Assembly: GCA_001794195.1 (NCBI GenBank)
Contig: MGJI01000007.1
Span: 1-32,179 of the forward strand
From: Candidatus Yanofskybacteria bacterium RIFCSPHIGHO2_01_FULL_44_17
GTDB lineage: Bacteria > Patescibacteriota > Minisyncoccia > 2-02-FULL-40-12 > IGHO2-01-FULL-4-A
Length of the DNA: 32,179 bases
Direction: 5' to 3'
Made by a program: the position numbers and the translations under genes. Position 1 is the first letter of the stretch, and each line of letters opens with the position of its first letter. The notes under the pieces are model-generated. The model did not search any database. It was given only the letters and a program-made list of their open reading frames with translations, and was not told the origin of the DNA. Positions 24,598-32,179 of the stretch are shown here, piece by piece.

Positions 24598-24628
24598 GTT
24601 TTAGGTCTTAGGTTTTAGAAATGATCTA
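24598..24628. repeat. Tandem duplication TAGGTCTTAGGTTT x2 in the rpsD-rpoA spacer
   Basis: 14-nt unit read directly. Confidence 0.8.
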
Positions 24629-24659
24629 ACACCTATTACCCAGCACCTGACACTTCATT

Positions 24660-25295
24660 TTATCGTGAATAATATTCAATTAAGGAACGAATATCCTTGG
24701 CCTCCAGGCCGCTTTCTTCAATTGATGGTTGGCCAGATATTTTTATGGTAAGCAAATCTTTATCTACCTCCAGCCACTTGGGTGGAACATGGGCCTTTAT
24801 CCATTGTGGAACGGAGATTGAAAAATACGGCGACTTCATGCTGCCCTCTCTTACTTTTAGTGTATCGCCCGCTCTTACTTCGCTCGAAGGAATGTTGACC
24901 CTCTTGCCGTTTACTAATATGTGGCCGTGATTGACTACTTGTCTAGCTTGATCTCGTGATTGGGCAAGTCCTGATCTATAGATCACGTTATCCAGTCTTT
25001 TTTCCAGTTTTCTTACGAGCGTCTCGCTGGTTTCATGTTTCGATTCAACGGCGTCTTTAACCCAATTCTTAAATTGCTTCTCCATCATGCGGTAGGTGTG
25101 CCTGACCTTTTGTTTTGATTGAAGCTGTTGTCCGAATTCAGAAAGCCTTCTTTTAAATGTTTTACCGTGCACTCCTGGCGGATACATGCGCTTAACTGTG
25201 GCTGACTTAGGAGAAAGCGAACGTTCGCCCTTTAGAAAAAGCTTAACGCCTAATCGTCTCTCTATTTTTTCTTTTGGACCTCTATATCTTGCCAT
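24660..25295 (-). CDS. rpsD: 30S ribosomal protein S4 (Cys-free form)
   Basis: MARYRGPKEKIERRLGVKLFLKGERS...RLDNVIYRSGLAQSRDQARQVVNHGHILVNGKRVNIPS. Confidence 0.96.
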   Translation of the reverse strand: MARYRGPKEKIERRLGVKLFLKGERSLSPKSATVKRMYPPGVHGKTFKRRLSEFGQQLQSKQKVRHTYRMMEKQFKNWVKDAVESKHETSETLVRKLEKRLDNVIYRSGLAQSRDQARQVVNHGHILVNGKRVNIPSSEVRAGDTLKVREGSMKSPYFSISVPQWIKAHVPPKWLEVDKDLLTIKISGQPSIEESGLEAKDIRSLIEYYSR

Positions 25296-25299
25296 ATTG

Positions 25300-25737
25300 T
25301 TAGACCCTTCTTGGCTTTTTCGGCCGTACTCCATTATGAGCCACGGGGGTGGCATCTATTATCGCTGTTATGTTAATTCCTGTGCTTGCGATTCCACGGA
25401 TTGCTGCTTCACGCCCTGGGCCGATGCCTCGTATTGATACTTTTGCTTCCTGGAAACCAAGCTTCTTTGCTTTTTCAACGGCATCCTTACCCACTAAGGT
25501 GGCTGCATATGGCGTGGATTTACGTGCGCCTTTGAATCCCATAATACCTGCTGAAGAATAGGCGAACACATTACCATTGGAATCAGCTACGGAAACAATC
25601 GTATTGTTATAGGAGGATGAAATATAAACAACGCCCTTGAATACCTGCTTTCTTGAAGATTTCTTCGTGCTAACGGGGGCTACCTTATCTGTAGCAGTTT
25701 CTTGACTCGGATTTGTTAGTATGCGCTTTTTACCCAT
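25300..25737 (-). CDS. rpsK: 30S ribosomal protein S11
   Basis: YISSSYNNTIVSVADSNGNV...GIGPGREAAIRGI...HNGVRPKKPRRV. Confidence 0.96.
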   Translation of the reverse strand: MGKKRILTNPSQETATDKVAPVSTKKSSRKQVFKGVVYISSSYNNTIVSVADSNGNVFAYSSAGIMGFKGARKSTPYAATLVGKDAVEKAKKLGFQEAKVSIRGIGPGREAAIRGIASTGINITAIIDATPVAHNGVRPKKPRRV

Positions 25738-26123
25738 TATGTTTTTTGTGACGAGGGTTTCCTACCTGAGCCCATCGTTTTTCTTACATTACCTCGCGTA
25801 GTTCTTGAATTTGTTTTAGTGCGGCCATGAATCGGCAAGCGCCTTGCATGTCGAGTCCCCTTCCAAGAACCAACCTCTTTTAGGCGCTTAATATTCTCGC
25901 CCACTTCTCTTCGTAAATCGCCTTCTACTTTATAATTCCTGGAAATGATGCTTTGTATCCGGTTTATTTCATCAGTGGTCAAATCTTTCGCTCTTTTATC
26001 TTTTGGGACGTTAGCGGATTTTAAGATTATCCTGCTATTTGCAGGCCCTACGCCATAAAGATACCCGAGAGCAAACTCTATTTTTTTATTGTCTGGAATA
26101 TTTATTCCTGAAATTCGTGCCAT
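25737..26123 (-). CDS. rpsM: 30S ribosomal protein S13
   Basis: MARISGINIPDNKKIEFALGYLYGVGPANS...GTRHARRLPIHGRTKTNSRT. Confidence 0.96.
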   Translation of the reverse strand: MARISGINIPDNKKIEFALGYLYGVGPANSRIILKSANVPKDKRAKDLTTDEINRIQSIISRNYKVEGDLRREVGENIKRLKEVGSWKGTRHARRLPIHGRTKTNSRTTRGNVRKTMGSGRKPSSQKT

Positions 26124-26134
26124 ATCTTTAGATT

Positions 26135-26248
26135 TTAACCTTGTCTCTGTTTGTGTTTAGGATTACTGCAAATACAATACAGCTTACCCTTACGGCGCAC
26201 AAGCTTGCATTTGTTACATATTTTTTTGACAGAAGCGCGAACTTTCAT
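26135..26248 (-). CDS. rpmJ: 50S ribosomal protein L36
   Basis: Translated by hand: [37 protein letters not shown]; missed by ORF track. Confidence 0.95.
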   Translation of the reverse strand: MKVRASVKKICNKCKLVRRKGKLYCICSNPKHKQRQG

Positions 26249-26362
26249 CCCGTTAGAAGTCGCTGCTGCGCAGTTTTACTCATAGGTTACAACTGCACAA
26301 TAAGACCTCAGATTATTTACTAGCCATGACCACGAACCCGTCAGGGCGACTTCTAACGGGAT
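26247..26362 (-). repeat. Structured palindromic element exactly filling the infA-rpmJ spacer
   Basis: 17-bp perfect arms ATCCCGTTAGAAGTCGC (26247-26263) / GCGACTTCTAACGGGAT (26346-26362), plus inner TGTGCAGTT/AACTGCGCA hairpin. Confidence 0.88.
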
Positions 26363-26572
26363 TCATTTTCTAAAAATTATCCTGCCCTTTGTTCCATCTG
26401 GACTTAATTCAAGCGTCACCTTGTCGCCTATCATTACCTTAATATAGTTAATTCTCATTTTGCCAGCCAAATATGCCAAAATCTCTCTGCCATCGTTCAG
26501 CTTAACCTTGAATTTCGTATCAGGCAGGGCGTCTATAATCGTTCCGTCCTCTTTTTGTTTTTGGTCTGACAA
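26363..26572 (-). CDS. infA: Translation initiation factor IF-1 (TTG start likely)
   Basis: EDGTIIDALPDTKFKVKLNDGREILAYLAGKMRINYIKVMIGDKVTLELSPDGTKGRIIFR. Confidence 0.95.
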   Translation of the reverse strand: MSDQKQKEDGTIIDALPDTKFKVKLNDGREILAYLAGKMRINYIKVMIGDKVTLELSPDGTKGRIIFRK

Positions 26573-26656
26573 CCGTTAGTTATATGGAATGATAAAGAAA
26601 AAAACCAGATCTCGCTTGGAAATCAGGCCTATTCTAACCTTATTCCATTGTTCTAA

Positions 26657-26685
26657 AGTTTAGCAAAGGTAACTTGCAATGTCAA
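26657..26685 (-). promoter_or_regulatory. Promoter TTGACA-N17-TAAACT for the infA operon
   Basis: Minus strand TTGACA (26685-26680), 17-nt spacer, TAAACT (26662-26657). Confidence 0.65.
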
Positions 26686-26695
26686 ATCCGGCCCC

Positions 26696-28426
26696 CTATT
26701 CATTGTCTATAATGAGTTTAATTTTAGAGACATTTCTAGGAACGCTATTGACCCAAATTGGTGAGAATTTAACTCTGGTAGATTTAATTTCTTTGATATT
26801 TTTGAAGTATTCGCGGATGGCGTCGCTATTCATACCAGGAACATCTTTCAGAATTTTTTCTTGGTTAATTTTAGCCGCTGACTGGCCGGTTACTTTAATA
26901 TCAAATGACATCGCTGAGCCATCAGAGTTATTTTGCGGGTTAAGATAGGCTATCGTCAGATTCTTTTCCAATAACTCTGAATCGCCATTTTCGGTAACAT
27001 ACTTTTTTACTAGCTCAAGGATGTCCGTCTCGCGAAAAGCCATGGTGCTGGCCGTGCCTTTAATTTTTATTTCCAAAGCTTCTGCGGCCTCACCGACCCC
27101 GGCATTAGTTACCGGTGCATCAAATTTTATCTCCGTTGAGTCAAGTATTTTCAGATCGCCTGCCTGATCCTTGAGAGAGCGCAATATGTTTTCTTTCAAT
27201 TTTATCCTTAGCTCTTCTTGAGCTTTTGTGAGGTCTTCCTCCGTAATTACCTTGGAGGGACCGATTATACCGCCAGACATTGGCTCGTTTGATTTTGCAT
27301 AAAATTCATCAAACTTTGAGCTTCCCTCAAATCCAGGGATTGTAAATGTGGCCGGATCGATATTGTACTCTGCTCCGGCCTTGTCGGCGTAAATTACTGA
27401 TTCTCTACTACCTTCTTTTAAGTTTACACCTACACCCGTGGCTGGCGGAAGTTCTATGGTTTCCGGAATTCTATAAATTAACCCCGAAGGAGATTTAAAG
27501 CGAGTAGTTGCCACCAATCTTTGAGATGACGAACTCTTATTATAGATAGTAATTCTGCCTCTAGCTTTTTGTACAACTTCTTTTGTCCCGCTGGCTGTAA
27601 AAGTTCCTGACACCTCGTCCTTAAAGCCAAATCTTTGACCGGGGATGCGGTTAAAATCAAAATTAATTTCTGTTACCGAACTTAGCGCCGAGGCTTTAAT
27701 CTGAAAGCTAAGCTCTTTCTTTTGCGGCGTTATAATAATCTGAGCGCTGCCCAAGGTGGCATATAGTATCAAGATCAGAACCATACTTGCTCCGGCTACA
27801 AAAAACATCGGTGCTCTTTTTGTTATGCCGCCGCTGCGAGTTTTTAAGATATTGCGATTTCCATTTAAACCCTTAGCGTCTGAAGATTTTTGTGAGGCCC
27901 AGACTTGGGTTATATCGTCGGCAACATCGTGCCCTTGCTCCGGTTCTCGTCTCAACTCGATACTAAATGGTTTTATCTTAGAATCTTTTATCTTGATTTG
28001 ATGTTCTGTTTCTGGCCTGAAAATATCCTTGATTACTCTTAGTTGGCCAGGCTTTTTAGTGGCAGTAAGCATCGCCCTTTCTTCATTTCCTTCTTCGCTT
28101 ATACCAATTAGCTCGCTTGCAATAACTTTGGTTATTTGTTCTGGGCTCTCCGATTGCCTTTTTTTATTTTCAGGAGCTTCCAACAATTCAAGATCGTTTT
28201 GAGCGGCGAAGCCTATTATAACCGGATCGGCCGTCATAATACTCACGCGCTTGCTAGAAGAATCGGCCTCTCGCTTGATAGCGGTGAAATACTTCTCCTG
28301 TTTGGCGAATTTTGAACCCTTAGGAAAAACAAATATTACCTCGCTGGCATCAGTATTTTTGAATAAATCAAAAACTTCATCGAAGCCGTCTGATTTCAGT
28401 ACGTGTATTATTTTAGTTGAGCCCAT
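26696..28426 (-). CDS. Single-TM membrane protein with baseplate-J-like domain
   Basis: Long N-terminal cytoplasmic region, TM FFVAGASMVLILILYATLG, then ELSFQIKA...GRITIYN...RFKSPSGLIYRI repeats. Confidence 0.65.
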   Translation of the reverse strand: MGSTKIIHVLKSDGFDEVFDLFKNTDASEVIFVFPKGSKFAKQEKYFTAIKREADSSSKRVSIMTADPVIIGFAAQNDLELLEAPENKKRQSESPEQITKVIASELIGISEEGNEERAMLTATKKPGQLRVIKDIFRPETEHQIKIKDSKIKPFSIELRREPEQGHDVADDITQVWASQKSSDAKGLNGNRNILKTRSGGITKRAPMFFVAGASMVLILILYATLGSAQIIITPQKKELSFQIKASALSSVTEINFDFNRIPGQRFGFKDEVSGTFTASGTKEVVQKARGRITIYNKSSSSQRLVATTRFKSPSGLIYRIPETIELPPATGVGVNLKEGSRESVIYADKAGAEYNIDPATFTIPGFEGSSKFDEFYAKSNEPMSGGIIGPSKVITEEDLTKAQEELRIKLKENILRSLKDQAGDLKILDSTEIKFDAPVTNAGVGEAAEALEIKIKGTASTMAFRETDILELVKKYVTENGDSELLEKNLTIAYLNPQNNSDGSAMSFDIKVTGQSAAKINQEKILKDVPGMNSDAIREYFKNIKEIKSTRVKFSPIWVNSVPRNVSKIKLIIDNE

Positions 28427-28494
28427 GCCTGACTTTATTATACCACAAAAGCCAGGTATTTAATCAACATGGCTCACCTGTTAACTGCCGGAGA

Positions 28495-30240
28495 CTAGTC
28501 AATGGTTGCGCGTATGCGCCTTGTGCCGGCAGAAACGGCTTCTTCTTTGGTTATTTTTAACTGACCGATTGCGCCAGTATTGGTTACATGCGGGCCGCCG
28601 CAAAGTTCGCGTGAGAACGGTACTTCGGCGGGCTCAGTGCCACCAATTGTAAATATATTCACAGTTGGTGGATATTTTAATTTGAAAAATGCCAGTGCAC
28701 CTGATTTGATCGCCTCCTCATATGACATCTCTTTTTTGGTAACTGTGTAATCTTCTTTGATGGCTCCGTTCACCATGTCCTCAACTTGTTTAATTTCTTC
28801 TGGAGTCATCTTGCGCGGAAATGTAAAATCAAACCTAAGCCTCTCGGCGGTAATGTCCGACCCTGCCTGATGGACTTCTTCGCCAAGTACCTTGCGCAGT
28901 GAGGCGTGCAGCAGGTGCGTGGCTGTATGCAGTCGAGTAACTTTGGCCAGTTCTTCTTCGTTGCCAGCCTTGAGCTCGCCAGTATCCAATATTAACCCAT
29001 GTCCACCGAATTTTTTTTTCGAACCTTCTCGAGATTTGGCTTGGTGTTTTTTAAACTCTTCGTCAAAAGATTCTCTCGTCAATTCGGTAGCTTTTTTCCC
29101 AGCAATTTCTTTGACTACTTCATATGGTAAGCCGAAACTTTCATACAGTCTAAAGGCTTCTGCTGCACCTACGCTGTCCATAATATCCAGCTCCTTTAAT
29201 CCCTGCTGAAGCGTTTTTTCAAATCTTTCTCTTTCACGGTCAAATTCATAAATTATTTCATTGGCATTTAGTTTCGGATAATATTGTCCATAAATCTCAA
29301 CAATCTTAGCAAAAATGTCATGCATCAACGTTTGATCCGACTTGGACATGTAATTAATGACTCGCCGCATTAATCGTCGTAGGACATAACCCTGATCCTT
29401 GTTTGACGGCCTTACGCCGTCAGAAATTAAAAATGAGATAGATCTGGCGTGATCAGCTACTATTCTTTTTGTTCGTATATCTAATTCGAGTGGCGCGAGC
29501 TTTATTATCGGTTCGAATAGGTCAGTTTCAAAAATATTATTTTTTTTCTGCATAACCATCGCCAGGCGTTCAAGGCCCATGCCGGTATCAATACCTGGCG
29601 ATTTCAACGGCTCAACGGCTTTTGCCGTTGAGCCGTTTAGGCAATAGTACTGATTAAACACCAAGTTCCAAACTTCAACCCCATTTACGTAAATTTCCGT
29701 TGTTGGTCCGCATGGGCCTTCGTCGCCAGTCGGTCCCCAAAAGTTATCTGACCTGCCCATTATCCTGACCCCAATATTTGAATTAAGTGATTTCCATATC
29801 TTTTCTGATTCTTCGTCGGCCGGTACTTCATTTTCTCCGGCGAATACCGAAACATAATCAATTTTTAGCCCTACTTCTTTAACTATAAAATCGTGGGCGT
29901 ATTCAATGGCTTCTTTCTTCCAATAACTTGTCCTGAGCATAGTTGAAGGACCTCCGAATGAAAAATTACCCAACATTTCAAAAAAAGTCAGATGAGATTC
30001 GTCCCCTACCTCATCTATGTCTGAGGTGCGTATGCATTTTTGAATTGAAGCGACATTCAATGAACCAAAATCTTTCATGGGGTCGGCTTCGCCGGTATAG
30101 TATGGCTTGAATTGCTGCATGCCGGCGGTAGTAAAGAGCACCGACGGATCAGTCGGCAAAAGTGAAGAGGATGGAACAATCTTGTGTCCTCTGCTCTCAA
30201 AAAACTTGAGAAATTTGTCACGAGTTTCAGCGTGGGTCAT
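28495..30240 (-). CDS. alaS: Alanyl-tRNA synthetase, short form (catalytic plus editing domain)
   Basis: FLKFFESRGHKIVPSSSLLP...FTTAGMQQFKPY; HTATHLLHASL; CGGPHVTNTGAIG; ends at 581 aa. Confidence 0.95.
   Translation of the reverse strand: MTHAETRDKFLKFFESRGHKIVPSSSLLPTDPSVLFTTAGMQQFKPYYTGEADPMKDFGSLNVASIQKCIRTSDIDEVGDESHLTFFEMLGNFSFGGPSTMLRTSYWKKEAIEYAHDFIVKEVGLKIDYVSVFAGENEVPADEESEKIWKSLNSNIGVRIMGRSDNFWGPTGDEGPCGPTTEIYVNGVEVWNLVFNQYYCLNGSTAKAVEPLKSPGIDTGMGLERLAMVMQKKNNIFETDLFEPIIKLAPLELDIRTKRIVADHARSISFLISDGVRPSNKDQGYVLRRLMRRVINYMSKSDQTLMHDIFAKIVEIYGQYYPKLNANEIIYEFDRERERFEKTLQQGLKELDIMDSVGAAEAFRLYESFGLPYEVVKEIAGKKATELTRESFDEEFKKHQAKSREGSKKKFGGHGLILDTGELKAGNEEELAKVTRLHTATHLLHASLRKVLGEEVHQAGSDITAERLRFDFTFPRKMTPEEIKQVEDMVNGAIKEDYTVTKKEMSYEEAIKSGALAFFKLKYPPTVNIFTIGGTEPAEVPFSRELCGGPHVTNTGAIGQLKITKEEAVSAGTRRIRATID
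29606..29637. repeat. Perfect 14-bp palindrome with TTTT loop inside alaS
   Basis: AACGGCTCAACGGC-tttt-GCCGTTGAGCCGTT. Confidence 0.88.
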
Positions 30241-30242
30241 AT

Positions 30243-30404
30243 TTAAGAGCGTAGCTTTTTAATGACTCGGCGAATGAATTTAATAATAAAAAGTATGACA
30301 GCCAAAATCAAAAACAGCCACATAAGCCAGAGCGTGAGGCTTATGATTAGCCCAGCCACAAACAGTACCAAAAAAATTATAATTAATATTTCGAGTATTC
30401 CCAT
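30243..30404 (-). CDS. Small membrane protein, 53 aa, between tRNA-His and alaS
   Basis: MGILEILIIIFLVLFVAGLIISLTLWLMWLFLILAVILFIIKFIRRVIKKLRS*, uninterrupted; ends 2 nt before alaS ATG. Confidence 0.55.
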   Translation of the reverse strand: MGILEILIIIFLVLFVAGLIISLTLWLMWLFLILAVILFIIKFIRRVIKKLRS

Positions 30405-30478
30405 GGGGTGGCTAGAGAGAATCGAACTCTCGATACCAGGTCCACAACCTGGAGTTTTACCACTAAACTATAGCCACC
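30404..30478 (-). tRNA. tRNA-His (GTG), CCA encoded, G-1:C73 present
   Basis: Minus strand GGTGGCTATAG...CCAGG TTGTGGA CCTGG...GTTCGATT...TAGCCACCCCA cloverleaf. Confidence 0.93.
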
Positions 30479-30513
30479 ATGTAATTATTTTAACAAAATT
30501 TTGGTTTTAGGTC

Positions 30514-30538
30514 AAAAAAAGCCGCCTTTTACGGCGGC
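30514..30538 (-). terminator. Intrinsic terminator of murA overlapping its stop codon
   Basis: Minus strand GCCGCC-gtaaaa-GGCGGC-TTTTTTT; encodes the terminal PPP*. Confidence 0.8.
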
Positions 30539-31905
30539 GGAAATTGTTTGGCCTCTACTTCAATTTTAGCGCCGATGGCGGCTAATTTTTCCGGAATATT
30601 TGCATATCCCCTCTCTAAATATTCAATACCGGAGATACAACTAGTTCCTTCGGCAATTAATGCCGCAATAATGTAAGCGAACCCGGCTCTAAGGTCAGGA
30701 ATGTGGATTTTTGATCCTGAAAGTTTGCTGGGGCCGCTAATCACACAACTGTGAAAATAATTTTTATCGTGGAAACGGCACGAAGCCCCCAAACAGAATG
30801 GCAGTAAATCTGTTTTAGCCCCCATCGTGTTGAGATCAGAAGTATAATCAAAACGTTTTTCGTAAACAGTCTCATGTATTACCGAAGTACCATTTGCTTG
30901 AGTGAGGGCAACCGCCAAGGGCTGTTGCCAATCTGTCATAAATCCAGGATGAACATCAGTTTCAATATGCACCGGCTGTATATTTTGTTTACTCTGGAAG
31001 AACATCATTCCGTCCGCACAGCATTCATATCCACCTCCGGCTAAACTAAATTTATCCAAAAAAGATGCCATATGCTCATCCGAGGCGTTTCTTATAAAAA
31101 TGCGGCCATTTGTAGCAAGCGCTAAGCTTGCAAAAGACGCTGCCTCTATTCTGTCTGGTATGGTATGGTGACTTGCTCCGTTCAAGCCCTCGACCCCGTT
31201 TATGGTAATGCATCGGTCGCCGTCTTTTCTGATTTTGGCGCCCATTTTTTGTAAAAAAATTATCGTGTCCCAAACTTCCGGTTCGATTGCCGCATTAAAT
31301 ATCGAGGTCACGCCTTTGGCTAAAACAGCGGCCAAGATTATATTTTCAGTCGCACCAACACTGGGATAGGGCAATACTATGTTAATTATCCCCTGTCCAG
31401 GTATGGAACTCGGCAGTACTAAACCTTTGCCAGTGGGCCCATTACCCATAGCGTCATAATCCTTATTGTCAGGAGAGCTTATTCTGGCTCCCATTGATTC
31501 GAGGGCGAGAAGGTGGAAATCTACCGGCCGGGAGCCAATTTTACAGCCACCTGGAATTGGTACGCTAGCCCGGCCGACTCTGTGCAGCAGCGGTCCAAGA
31601 AGTAAAATCGGTATTCGATTATAGCGTTGGAACCTCGGATTAACTCTTGCATATTTTATTTCCAACGTCTGGATTTTTAGGGTGTGCTCATCTAGCCACT
31701 CATAGACGCTGCCTAGCTCTCCTAGCATTTCTAGAACTTTGTCTATTTCCTTAATTTTGGGCACGTTGTTGAAAATACACGGTTCCGTAGTCAGAAGCGA
31801 TGCCACGAGCTGCTTGGTTATGGCGTTCTTGGCTCCAGTTACGCTTACTTCACCAGATAATGGAGCTTTGCCTGTTATTTTATAATATCTTCTGTCTGGA
31901 AGCAT
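30529..31905 (-). CDS. murA: UDP-N-acetylglucosamine 1-carboxyvinyltransferase (MurA family)
   Basis: VTGAKNAITKQLVASLLT, PGGCKIGSRPVDFHLLALESMGA, FMTDWQQPLAVALTQANG. Confidence 0.92.
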   Translation of the reverse strand: MLPDRRYYKITGKAPLSGEVSVTGAKNAITKQLVASLLTTEPCIFNNVPKIKEIDKVLEMLGELGSVYEWLDEHTLKIQTLEIKYARVNPRFQRYNRIPILLLGPLLHRVGRASVPIPGGCKIGSRPVDFHLLALESMGARISSPDNKDYDAMGNGPTGKGLVLPSSIPGQGIINIVLPYPSVGATENIILAAVLAKGVTSIFNAAIEPEVWDTIIFLQKMGAKIRKDGDRCITINGVEGLNGASHHTIPDRIEAASFASLALATNGRIFIRNASDEHMASFLDKFSLAGGGYECCADGMMFFQSKQNIQPVHIETDVHPGFMTDWQQPLAVALTQANGTSVIHETVYEKRFDYTSDLNTMGAKTDLLPFCLGASCRFHDKNYFHSCVISGPSKLSGSKIHIPDLRAGFAYIIAALIAEGTSCISGIEYLERGYANIPEKLAAIGAKIEVEAKQFPPP

Positions 31906-31962
31906 TTTTGCGCCCCTCTATTTTTTAATGTTCAAATTTACTGAATAATATAGCTATTCCAA

Positions 31963-31991
31963 TTTACTTTCAATGGCAAAAGGGTTATAAT
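31963..31991 (+). promoter_or_regulatory. Promoter TTTACT-N17-TATAAT for the tRNA pair
   Basis: Hexamers read directly upstream of tRNA-Arg. Confidence 0.55.
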
Positions 31992-32004
31992 GAGGGCTTA
32001 TATT

Positions 32005-32076
32005 CCCCTCGTAGCTTAATGGATAAAGCAGGACTCTTCTAAGGTCTTGATGGGGGTTCGATTCCCTCCGAGGGGA
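32005..32076 (+). tRNA. tRNA-Arg (TCT), CCA not encoded
   Basis: CCCCTCG...GGACT CTTCTAA GGTCT...GTTCGATTC...CGAGGGG A. Confidence 0.92.
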
Positions 32077-32089
32077 CACTTTATAAAAG

Positions 32090-32160
32090 CGGGCCGTGGT
32101 GTAACGGTAGCACGAGACGTTTGGGACGTTTTAGTCCGAGTTCGAATCTCGGCGGCCCGA
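32090..32160 (+). tRNA. tRNA-Pro (TGG), CCA not encoded
   Basis: C1:G72 acceptor CGGGCCG/CGGCCCG; AGACG TTTGGGA CGTTT anticodon arm; GTTCGAATC. Confidence 0.92.
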
Positions 32161-32179
32161 CTGACGAACGAAGGTGAGG

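Noticed and set aside
26141-26323. 60-aa plus ORF over rpmJ and the infA-rpmJ element
   Set aside because: Antisense to L36; no supporting signals.
28892-29209. 105-aa plus ORF antisense to alaS
   Set aside because: Shadow of the AlaRS editing domain.

Overview
The window reads as a bacterial chromosomal segment, most likely Candidate Phyla Radiation / Patescibacteria (Parcubacteria-like). That placement is inferred from the short AlaRS, the PEGA and baseplate-J-like proteins, the reduced ribosomal proteins and the gene style. Content in order: 3' part of gltX; an M23 peptidase; an NDH-2-like flavoprotein; a PD-(D/E)XK-like protein; L27; L9; a CtpA/S41 protease; a minus-strand envelope polysaccharide cluster (three GT2, two GT4, LCP, O-antigen ligase-like); mreB; a PEGA protein; a histidine phosphatase; the infA-rpmJ-rpsM-rpsK-rpsD-rpoA-rplM-rplQ-rpsI operon; a baseplate-J-like membrane protein; a short alaS; tRNA-His; murA; and tRNA-Arg plus tRNA-Pro. 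No CRISPR array, rRNA or transposase gene was seen. Two patterns are not explained by ordinary annotation. (1) A class of small orphan genes have near-consensus TTGACN-N16/17-TANNNT promoters, strong Shine-Dalgarno sites and often intrinsic terminators. They mostly lie on the opposite strand between glycosyltransferase genes, with promoters buried in the neighbour's 5' coding sequence, while the neighbouring conserved genes mostly lack a visible SD. (2) There are several palindromic or structured repeat elements: a ~185-bp two-copy structured repeat, a structured element between infA and rpmJ, and perfect palindromes carried in frame inside NDH-2, O-antigen ligase, alaS and gltX.
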